Source: Clostridiales bacterium UBA4696
Lineage (GTDB): Bacteria; Bacillota; Clostridia; Oscillospirales; Oscillospiraceae
Direction: 5' to 3'
Length of the DNA: 6,050 bases
Assembly: GCA_002404795.1 (NCBI GenBank)
Contig: DHKK01000062.1
Location: forward strand, 1-6,050
Position 1 is the stretch's first letter; every line of letters starts with the position of its first letter. Shown piece after piece: positions 1-5,037 of the stretch. The notes beneath the pieces were generated by a model that did not search any database, was not told the origin of the DNA, and saw only the letters and a program-made list of their open reading frames with translations. The position numbers and the translations under genes were made by a program.

Positions 1-1
1 C

Positions 2-511
2 GGCGGCATCCAGATGACAGATGAGAGGGGCTTTTTGCTGCCGGAGCTGCGCGAGATCTGCAAGCTCATAAAGGAGTATGACGCGGTGCTGGCCACGGGG
101 CACATCTCGCCGGAGGAAAGCCGCAGCATCGTGGACGCCGCGCGGATCGCCGGTGTCCGCAAGATCGTCATTACACACCCGGAATACTGGGTCGTGGACA
201 TGAGCATCGCACAGCAGAAGGAGCTTGTCACGGACTATCATGTGGTGCTGGAGCGCTGCTTCCGTCAGCCGCTGCCGAACGGGCAGTGGGTCAGCAATGT
301 GGAGCAGAATGCAGAGGCCATCCGCCAATTAGGGGCAGACAGCACGATTCTGTCCACCGACTGCGGCGACACGGCGAATCCGCCGTGGGAATATGCAATG
401 GCGCAATACCTTCACGACATGGAGGCGCACGGCGTGAGGCGCGACGCGCTGCGCCGCATGACGCAGACCCTGCCCGCGCAGCTGTTGGGACTTGAGGACG
501 CGGCGGAATAG
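2..511 (+). CDS. DUF6282-type amidohydrolase-like protein, 3' part only
   Basis: This is the C-terminal 169 residues of a protein whose 5' end lies left of the window. The frame is open to the first base, so the ATG at 14 is probably internal. Visible motifs, counting from that Met, are TGHISPEE (about 28-35, His30), THPE (54-57, His55) and STDCGDTANPP (114-124, Asp116), followed by a tail ending RRMTQTLPAQLLGL. This order of a TGH motif, a THPE motif, a late Asp and a 'RMT..NPA.LLGL'-like tail is what I recall of DUF6282 proteins in the metal-dependent amidohydrolase superfamily. His and Asp in such positions normally bind metal. The N-terminal HxH metal motif expected in the family would be outside the window, so I cannot confirm an intact active site. 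The substrate is unknown. Good confidence in the coding call, moderate in the family. Confidence 0.8.
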   Translation, partial: GGIQMTDERGFLLPELREICKLIKEYDAVLATGHISPEESRSIVDAARIAGVRKIVITHPEYWVVDMSIAQQKELVTDYHVVLERCFRQPLPNGQWVSNVEQNAEAIRQLGADSTILSTDCGDTANPPWEYAMAQYLHDMEAHGVRRDALRRMTQTLPAQLLGLEDAAE

Positions 512-537
512 CGTGGCCGTTCACTGAGGATGCCGCG

Positions 538-555
538 ATCTTCCAAATAGAAGAT
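538..555 (+). other. Small hairpin between direct repeats, downstream of the first gene
   Basis: ATCTTC (538-543) and GAAGAT (550-555) can pair as a 6-bp stem around a 6-base loop. The octamer GATGCCGC occurs just before (529-536) and again overlapping the right arm (553-560), 24 bases apart. No T-run follows, so this is not a standard intrinsic terminator. It may be a weak processing or termination site for the upstream gene, or chance. Nothing else recognisable lies between 512 and the promoter at 649. Confidence 0.3.
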
Positions 556-648
556 GCCGCATCGGTTTGCATATTCAGCCCAATATCCTGCACATCGAGC
601 CGAAAACGATTTCTGCCATCTCAAACGGAAAGTTTAACGAAACCTGCA

Positions 649-677
649 CAGACACAAAACAAAAACCGTGCTATACT
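649..677 (+). promoter_or_regulatory. Sigma-A type promoter with extended -10, for ktrBA
   Basis: The -35 is CAGACA (649-654, four of six consensus bases). A 17-base spacer precedes the -10 TATACT (672-677, five of six), and TGC directly before it makes an extended -10. Transcription would start near 684, leaving a leader of about 40 bases before the GTG at 723. That is too short to hold a ydaO-type c-di-AMP riboswitch, a common regulator of K+ transport genes in Firmicutes. The local sequence is AT-rich compared with the flanking genes, as expected for a promoter. Confidence 0.7.
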
Positions 678-707
678 GTGTGGGAAAATCGGGTAGATCA
701 TCGTTTC

Positions 708-716
708 GAGGAGGTG
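708..716 (+). promoter_or_regulatory. Ribosome binding site that fixes the GTG start of ktrB
   Basis: GAGGAGGTG is a near-perfect Shine-Dalgarno. Its AGGAGG core (709-714) ends eight bases before the GTG at 723. The upstream in-frame ATG at 567 has no comparable site and lies before the promoter, so 723 is the start. Confidence 0.85.
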
Positions 717-722
717 CATACC

Positions 723-2063
723 GTGACGGAGACCGTTTTCCGTCTGAAGCGCCGTTTGACGTCCTTTCAGATCATGATCCTCGGCTTTGCGGGCGTCATC
801 CTGCTGGGCGCACTAATGCTGATGTTGCCCATCGCCGCCGCAAGCCGCACATGGACGCCGTTTCACGAGGCGCTGTTTACCTCCACCTCTGCGGTCTGTG
901 TGACGGGGCTGGTGGTGCAGGACACCGGCAGCTACTGGTCCGCGTTCGGTCAGACGGTGATCCTGCTGCTGGTCCAGGTCGGCGGGCTGGGCGTGATCAC
1001 CGCCGCCGTAACGTTTCTGATGCTCTCCGGCAGGAACATCTCGCTGAAGGAGCGCAGCGCCATGCAGGACGCCATCTCCGCGCCGGCGGTGGGCGGCATC
1101 GTGCGGCTGACGCGGTTTATCCTCAAGGGAACGTTCCTTGTGGAGTTGGTCGGCGCTCTTGCGCTGCTGCCGGCGTTCTGCCGGGACTATGGCCTGCGGG
1201 GTGTGTGGATGGCGGTATTCCACTCCGTTTCCGCCTTCTGCAACGCGGGGTTTGACATTCTGGGGCGGGCGGATGCGCTCTACCCTTCGCTGACGGCGTA
1301 CATGGCCGACCCGCTGGTCAACATCGTCATCATGCTGCTGATCATCGTGGGCGGCATCGGCTTTCTGACGTGGGATGACGTCTGCACCCACCGGCTGCAC
1401 CTGCGGCGGTATCGGATGCAGAGCAAGGTCATTCTGAGCGCGACGGCGCTGCTGATCGCGCTTCCGGCGCTCCTGTTCTTCCTGACGGATTTTGCCGCCC
1501 TGCCCACAGGCGAGAGGGTGCTGGCGTCTCTCTTTCAGGCGGTCACGCCGCGAACGGCGGGCTACAACACCGCAGACCTGACGAAGATGAGCGATACCTC
1601 CCAGGCGGTCACCATCCTGCTGATGCTGACCGGCGGCGCACCCGGCTCCACGGCGGGCGGCATGAAGGTCACGACGCTGGCTGTACTGGCGGCCAATGCC
1701 GCCGCCGTATTTCATCGCCGGGAGGAGCCGCAGCTTTTCGGGCGTCGGCTGGAGAATTCCGCCGTCAAAAACGCCGCCGCCATCCTGCTGCTGTATCTGG
1801 GGCTGACCTTCGCGGGCGCGGCGGTCATCAGCGCTGCGGAGGGCCTGCCGCTGGGCGTCTGCCTCTATGAAACGGCTTCCGCCACCGGAACGGTAGGGCT
1901 GACACTGGGTCTGACGCCGCGGTTGGGCACGTTGTCACAGGCGGTGCTTATTCTGCTGATGTTTTTCGGACGCGTGGGTGGACTGACGCTGATCTACGCC
2001 GCGTTTTCCGGGCACGATCTTACCTGTGCCCGGTGCCCGAAAGAAAAGATCACCGTAGGCTGA
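723..2063 (+). CDS. ktrB: KtrB, K+ uptake system membrane subunit (TrkH/KtrB family)
   Basis: Integral membrane K+ translocating subunit of a Ktr system, 446 residues from the GTG start, the usual length for KtrB. It has the four membrane-pore-membrane repeats of the Trk/Ktr/HKT family. The pore-loop filter glycines are visible at about Gly62 (AVCVTG), Gly176 (AFCNAG), Gly280 (PRTAG) and Gly392 (ATGTVG). The glycine-rich GGAPGSTAGGMK (304-315) matches the intramembrane gating loop of repeat 3. The FGRVGGLT segment (415-422) carries the conserved Arg of the last membrane helix. The protein ends in a PKEKITVG tail typical of KtrB. The family forms dimers on an octameric KtrA ring and is often Na+-stimulated (family knowledge). 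ktrA follows after 12 bases, which confirms the pairing. Gene order is B then A, whereas B. subtilis ktrAB has A first. GC content is very high: 46 of 60 bases in 1801-1860. Confidence 0.95.
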   Translation: MTETVFRLKRRLTSFQIMILGFAGVILLGALMLMLPIAAASRTWTPFHEALFTSTSAVCVTGLVVQDTGSYWSAFGQTVILLLVQVGGLGVITAAVTFLMLSGRNISLKERSAMQDAISAPAVGGIVRLTRFILKGTFLVELVGALALLPAFCRDYGLRGVWMAVFHSVSAFCNAGFDILGRADALYPSLTAYMADPLVNIVIMLLIIVGGIGFLTWDDVCTHRLHLRRYRMQSKVILSATALLIALPALLFFLTDFAALPTGERVLASLFQAVTPRTAGYNTADLTKMSDTSQAVTILLMLTGGAPGSTAGGMKVTTLAVLAANAAAVFHRREEPQLFGRRLENSAVKNAAAILLLYLGLTFAGAAVISAAEGLPLGVCLYETASATGTVGLTLGLTPRLGTLSQAVLILLMFFGRVGGLTLIYAAFSGHDLTCARCPKEKITVG

Positions 2064-2075
2064 AAGGAGCGGACG

Positions 2076-2723
2076 ATGAAAACAGTATTATTGATCGGAC
2101 TTGGCCGCTTCGGGCGGCATCTCGCCATGCAGCTGGGCGAACTGGGGCATCAGGTCATGGCGGTGGACAGAGACGAGGAGCGCGTCAACGAGTGTATGCC
2201 CTTCGTCACCAACGCGCAGATCGGCGACAGTACCCGTGTGGATTTCCTGCGTTCGCTGGGCGTCAGCAACTATGATGTCTGCTACGTCACCATCAGCGGA
2301 GATTTCCAGAACTCGCTGGAAACGACGTCTCTGCTCAAGGAGCTGGGGGCGAAGTATGTGGTGTCCCGCGCGGAGCGTGACGTGCAGGCGAAGTTCCTGC
2401 TGCGCAACGGCGCAGACGCGGTGACATACCCGGAAAAGCAGCTGGCGAAGTGGGCGGCCATCCGCTACACCGCCAACCACATCTTCGGCTACATCGAGCT
2501 GGACGAGAAGCACGCCATCATTGAGGTCGCTGTACCGGAAAGCTGGCAGGGTCACAGCGTCGGAGAGCTGGACGTCCGCAAAAAGTACGGCGTGAACATC
2601 CTCGGTGTAAAGCGGGATGGCAAAACCGACGTGACCATCTCACCGGAAACGGTGCTGGACGGCAGTCTGACGCTGCTGGTGCTGGGCGAGTATACGGCGC
2701 TGAAAAAGTGCTTCCGGCTGTAA
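2076..2723 (+). CDS. ktrA: KtrA, cytosolic RCK regulatory subunit of K+ uptake
   Basis: Cytosolic gating subunit that binds nucleotide and controls KtrB. The 215-residue length gives one RCK unit, as in KtrA; TrkA is about twice as long with two. The N-terminal Rossmann fold shows GLGRFG (8-13) at the first strand and turn, and Asp31 at the end of the second strand (VMAVDRD), the usual ribose-contacting acid. GDST (50-53) follows. The HPE-like TYPEKQLAK segment (117-125) has Glu120, equivalent to the glutamate reported to bind a cation in B. subtilis KtrA. Residues about 135-215 form the RCK_C domain, the c-di-AMP site in some Firmicutes KtrA proteins (family knowledge, not shown here). AAAGGAG (2063-2069) precedes the ATG by six bases. 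It is co-transcribed with ktrB. Confidence 0.95.
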   Translation: MKTVLLIGLGRFGRHLAMQLGELGHQVMAVDRDEERVNECMPFVTNAQIGDSTRVDFLRSLGVSNYDVCYVTISGDFQNSLETTSLLKELGAKYVVSRAERDVQAKFLLRNGADAVTYPEKQLAKWAAIRYTANHIFGYIELDEKHAIIEVAVPESWQGHSVGELDVRKKYGVNILGVKRDGKTDVTISPETVLDGSLTLLVLGEYTALKKCFRL

Positions 2724-2736
2724 GGCTGCATCTGCC

Positions 2737-2760
2737 GCCGCTTGTGCGGTTGCAAGCGGC
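2737..2760 (+). repeat. 8-bp perfect inverted repeat after ktrA
   Basis: GCCGCTTG (2737-2744) and CAAGCGGC (2753-2760) pair perfectly around an 8-base loop, 13 bases after the ktrA stop. It is the obvious candidate for ending the ktrBA transcript. However, GC-rich sequence rather than a T-run follows, so it is not a canonical intrinsic terminator. Its loop and right arm contain the -35 of the next promoter, so it could also be an operator. Confidence 0.5.
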
Positions 2761-2778
2761 TCGCCGGGGTGATATAAT
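2750..2778 (+). promoter_or_regulatory. Strong extended -10 promoter for the nitroreductase gene
   Basis: A consensus TATAAT (2773-2778) is preceded by TGA (2770-2772), making a full TGnTATAAT extended -10. A -35 TTGCAA (2750-2755, four of six) sits at the ideal 17-base spacing. Transcription would start around 2785, some 45 bases before the ATG at 2830. This makes the nitroreductase gene a separate transcription unit from ktrBA. Confidence 0.75.
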
Positions 2779-2829
2779 TTATAAAGCTGATAAATATGTG
2801 TTTGCCCAATAGAAGCAAGGAGGTTCATT

Positions 2830-3345
2830 ATGGAGTTCTTTGATGTCATTAAAAATCGCGGCAGCTATCGCGGTGAGTTTGAAAAGGCCGGCGTACCGCA
2901 GGAAGATCTGCGGCGCATCCTGGACGCGGGCATTCGCGCCCCGTCCGGCTACAATCTACAGACGACCACGTTCTATACCGTCAAAGATGAGACGCTGCGC
3001 CATGCGCTGGCGGAGATCTTCCCGACGAAAGCGGTAAAGACCGCGCCTGTCATTGTTGTGGTTACCTCGAAATGCGTTCATGGCGGCGACCATGATCTTC
3101 AGTTTGAGACTGAGGACTACGCTGCCGCCACAGAGAATGTCATGCTGGCGATCACCGCGTCCGGATATGCCGGCGTATGGATGGACGGCATGATGAAGTT
3201 TGAGGGCAATGCCGAAAGGGTGCGGCAGCTCCTGCACATTCCGGAGGATGAACGCCCGCGTACCATTATTCCCTTCGGCAAACCGGTGGATAAAGTCACG
3301 CAGAAGCCCAAAAAGCCCTTTGACGAGCGTGTACATATCCTTTGA
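2830..3345 (+). CDS. Nitroreductase-family FMN-dependent oxidoreductase
   Basis: Small cytosolic flavoprotein, 171 residues, at the short end of the nitroreductase family. These proteins bind FMN as homodimers and reduce nitro groups, quinones or other acceptors with NAD(P)H. The real substrate cannot be read from sequence. N-terminal NRGSYRGEF (9-17) occupies the place of the RRSxRxF FMN-phosphate motif. IRAPSGYNLQ (35-44) matches APSxxNxQ, although the usual PW after the Gln is TT here. EDYAAATENVMLAI (95-108) is the central dimer helix, GVWMDG (115-120) matches the G[LI]G.cW.G region, and IPFGKPVD (147-154) is the family's 'iGyP' strand. The C-terminal DERVH (165-169) is also typical. AAGGAGG (2817-2823) lies six bases before the ATG. 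It appears monocistronic behind its own promoter, and no terminator was found before the next gene. Confidence 0.88.
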   Translation: MEFFDVIKNRGSYRGEFEKAGVPQEDLRRILDAGIRAPSGYNLQTTTFYTVKDETLRHALAEIFPTKAVKTAPVIVVVTSKCVHGGDHDLQFETEDYAAATENVMLAITASGYAGVWMDGMMKFEGNAERVRQLLHIPEDERPRTIIPFGKPVDKVTQKPKKPFDERVHIL

Positions 3346-3409
3346 GTTTACTTTACGCTGCCAGGCTCTCCACTAAAAACTTTAGGTTTGAGGACAACAG
3401 AAAGATTGT

Positions 3410-3438
3410 CTCTCTATACCGCGTTTTGTATCTGAGAG
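3410..3438 (+). other. Imperfect hairpin in the leader of the racemase gene
   Basis: CTCTC (3410-3414) pairs with GAGAG (3434-3438), and ATAC (3416-3419) with GTAT (3428-3431). A small internal loop separates the two stems, and the end loop is CGCGTTTT. It ends 10 bases before the Shine-Dalgarno at 3449-3456. It could be leader RNA structure or chance. The rest of 3346-3462 shows no clear promoter and no terminator for the nitroreductase gene. Confidence 0.25.
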
Positions 3439-3462
3439 GTTATTTTCGAAAGGTGGTACGAC

Positions 3463-4155
3463 ATGAAAACAATCGGATTGCTTGGTGGAATGAGCTGGGA
3501 AAGCACCTCTCATTACTACCAAATCATCAACGAGGAAGTGCAGAAAAAGCTGGGCGGACTGCATTCGGCCAAAATCGTTCTGTATAGTGTCGAGTTTTCT
3601 GAAATCGAGCAATATCAATCCAGCGGCCAATGGGAGAAGTGCGGCGAGATACTGGGAAAAGCCGCTAAGAACCTTGAGACTGCCGGAGCGGATTTCATCC
3701 TGATTTGCACGAATACGATACACAAGGTCGCTCCACAAATTGCGTCCATGGTACAGATACCGATCATACACATCGCGGACGCGACCGCCGATGAACTTGA
3801 AAAATGCGGCATCAGGCGCGTGGGACTTCTGGGAACGAAGTACACGATGACGCAGGACTTTTATAAGAACCGTTTGACCGACAGGGGAATCGAGGTGCTG
3901 ATTCCGAATGCCGCTGATGTGGAAGCAATAAATACTATCATCTTCGAGGAACTGTGTGTCGGCAAAGTCAACGAAGCGTCCCGAAAGAAATTTCAAAGAA
4001 TTATTGAAAAGCTGAAAGAAGCTGGAGCAGAGGGAGTTATCTTGGGCTGCACCGAGCTGGGTCTGCTGATTCGGCAGTCTGACGTTTCTGTCCCCCTATT
4101 TGATACGACCGTCATTCACGCGAAAAAGGCAGTTCAAATTGCACTGGCGGATTGA
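3463..4155 (+). CDS. Aspartate/glutamate racemase-superfamily protein (YgeA-like amino-acid racemase)
   Basis: Cofactor-independent amino-acid racemase of the Asp/Glu racemase superfamily, 230 residues, the same length as E. coli YgeA, a broad-specificity racemase. The N-terminus MKTIGLLGGMSWEST is the family signature. The two catalytic cysteines of the two-base mechanism are both present: Cys82 in ICTNTIHKV (81-89) and Cys196 in LGCTELGLL (195-203). The second-half GLLGTKYTM (121-129) is the internal repeat of the first strand and loop. The protein is cytosolic with no signal peptide. AAAGGTGG (3449-3456) lies six bases before the ATG. Substrate preference cannot be decided here. Its role could be D-amino-acid supply for the cell wall or amino-acid catabolism. 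Base use is less GC-rich than the neighbours, with only 22 of 60 G or C in 3961-4020, which hints at a different origin. It ends at a strong terminator and is convergent with the next gene. Confidence 0.92.
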   Translation: MKTIGLLGGMSWESTSHYYQIINEEVQKKLGGLHSAKIVLYSVEFSEIEQYQSSGQWEKCGEILGKAAKNLETAGADFILICTNTIHKVAPQIASMVQIPIIHIADATADELEKCGIRRVGLLGTKYTMTQDFYKNRLTDRGIEVLIPNAADVEAINTIIFEELCVGKVNEASRKKFQRIIEKLKEAGAEGVILGCTELGLLIRQSDVSVPLFDTTVIHAKKAVQIALAD

Positions 4156-4195
4156 CCGGCATTCCCCTCAGGCGCGGAAACGCTGCTGCATAGGG

Positions 4196-4236
4196 AAAGC
4201 GCTCCTGCGAGGATTGACCTCGCAGGAGCGCTTTTT
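4196..4236 (+). terminator. Intrinsic terminator with 17-bp perfect stem
   Basis: The arms 4196-4212 and 4218-4234 are perfectly complementary over 17 bp (AAAGCGCTCCTGCGAGG on the left) around the loop ATTGA. T residues run from 4232 to 4236, with more T after a CG. The terminator lies 40 bases past the racemase stop, between convergent genes. On the minus strand the stem is followed by only three T residues, then CCC. It should therefore act mainly on the plus-strand transcript and less well on the lipoprotein operon. Confidence 0.92.
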
Positions 4237-4262
4237 CGTTTCAGGTGTCGGGAGAACCGCGC

Positions 4263-5021
4263 TTATTCGCCGATACCATCCAGCGTCAGCACCTGCTCGT
4301 ACGAGTCCGCGCCGGCGATAGAACCAATGGGCAGCACCACATGGAGCTTTCCGGCACCGTCAGCGTATGTGCGAACGTCCATGTTGATGTTCTCGTCGGA
4401 CAGTGTCCAGTCGCGGCGCTCCGTCAGGAACTCATCCATATCGCCGCCCGCGATAGCTCCCCACTGTGTGTCGAACGTTGCAGCGGCAGCGCGGCGTGCC
4501 GCCTCCAAGAAGGCCGCTTCATCCACATCCAGTACCTTCAGCAAGTCCGCTGTGGTAAGCTGCTGGCCGCTGGCGATGTCATACAGATATACATTGTACT
4601 CGCTCACATCGGATTCCCAGCCGCAGGAGACGACCAGCGACAGGATATTTTCATACTGATATGACTCCCATGCCACATAGAAGCAGGACAGACTTACCTT
4701 ATCTGCGACAGTTTCCAATACGCTGTCCACAATAGGACTGTACTCATCGGCGATAGCCTTGTTGATGGCTTCCGCGCCCTGCGTATCAGCCTCGATTTGA
4801 GGCACACGGTAGGTGTAGTGGCCGCTGTTGCCCACGCCGTCGGTATAGTCAAAGTCCTCGTTATACAGTTCCGTGATTTGAGGCGCTTCATAGGACGTGT
4901 CAGTCGTTTCATCCTGATGGTCGTCCTGTGTGTTGTTGTCTGCCTCGTTGGGTGTAGTACCGCAGGCAGCCAGCGTAAAAATCATTGCTGTGGTCAGCAT
5001 CATGGTCAAAAACTTTTTCAT
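4263..5021 (-). CDS. Lipoprotein with a DUF4163/DUF3298-like (RsiV/PdaC-type) domain
   Basis: Predicted membrane-anchored extracellular lipoprotein of 252 residues. The signal peptide MKKFLTMMLTTAMIFTLAAC has lipobox LAAC with lipidation at Cys20. An acidic, Asn/Gln/Thr-rich linker follows (about 21-47). Residues about 68-250 look like one domain: YTYRVPQIEADTQGAEAINKAI (70-90), the core YENILSLVVSC (123-133), then EYNVYLYDIASGQQLTTADLL (141-161). That 'yn.D..tG..lt..dLl' pattern is typical of DUF3298 next to DUF4163, as in RsiV and PdaC, where it binds or processes cell-wall-related ligands. I do not see a catalytic polysaccharide deacetylase domain or an anti-sigma helix, so a direct function is unknown. 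The start is set by AAGGAGG (5036-5030), eight bases upstream; a longer in-frame ATG at 5111 would fall inside the upstream gene. It is second in a two-gene operon. Confidence 0.85.
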   Translation of the reverse strand: MKKFLTMMLTTAMIFTLAACGTTPNEADNNTQDDHQDETTDTSYEAPQITELYNEDFDYTDGVGNSGHYTYRVPQIEADTQGAEAINKAIADEYSPIVDSVLETVADKVSLSCFYVAWESYQYENILSLVVSCGWESDVSEYNVYLYDIASGQQLTTADLLKVLDVDEAAFLEAARRAAAATFDTQWGAIAGGDMDEFLTERRDWTLSDENINMDVRTYADGAGKLHVVLPIGSIAGADSYEQVLTLDGIGE

Positions 5022-5029
5022 GCGAATAC

Positions 5030-5037
5030 CCTCCTTA
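5030..5037 (-). promoter_or_regulatory. Overlapping stop codon and Shine-Dalgarno between the two lipoprotein genes
   Basis: Read on the minus strand, TAAGGAGG contains the TAA stop of the upstream lipoprotein (5037-5035) and the AAGGAGG ribosome binding site (5036-5030) of the downstream one. The 13-base gap and the overlap suggest translational coupling and a fixed expression ratio. Confidence 0.8.

Noticed and set aside
512..648. Riboswitch or small RNA upstream of ktrB
   Set aside because: I looked for the conserved features of known riboswitch classes and saw none. The region lies before the predicted transcription start.
813..1715. 300-codon open frame on the minus strand, opposite ktrB
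   Set aside because: It is the antisense of a very GC-rich gene, where stops are rare. The product is a low-complexity Arg/Gln/His-rich chain with no recognisable domain, and ktrB is certain.
2088..2555. Minus-strand open frame opposite ktrA
   Set aside because: A GC-driven shadow of a confidently identified RCK protein gene; no ribosome binding site or domain is visible.
3388..3434. Possible promoter for the racemase gene (TTGAGG with TATACC, or TTGTCT with TATCTG)
   Set aside because: The first pair has a 21-base spacer, and the second matches only three of six bases in each box. Neither is good enough to call, although the gene must be transcribed from somewhere near here or by read-through.
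4245..4664. 139-codon plus-strand frame beginning near the terminator
   Set aside because: It lies opposite the lipoprotein gene, whose signal peptide, lipobox and Shine-Dalgarno are clear. It has no ribosome binding site and no family resemblance.
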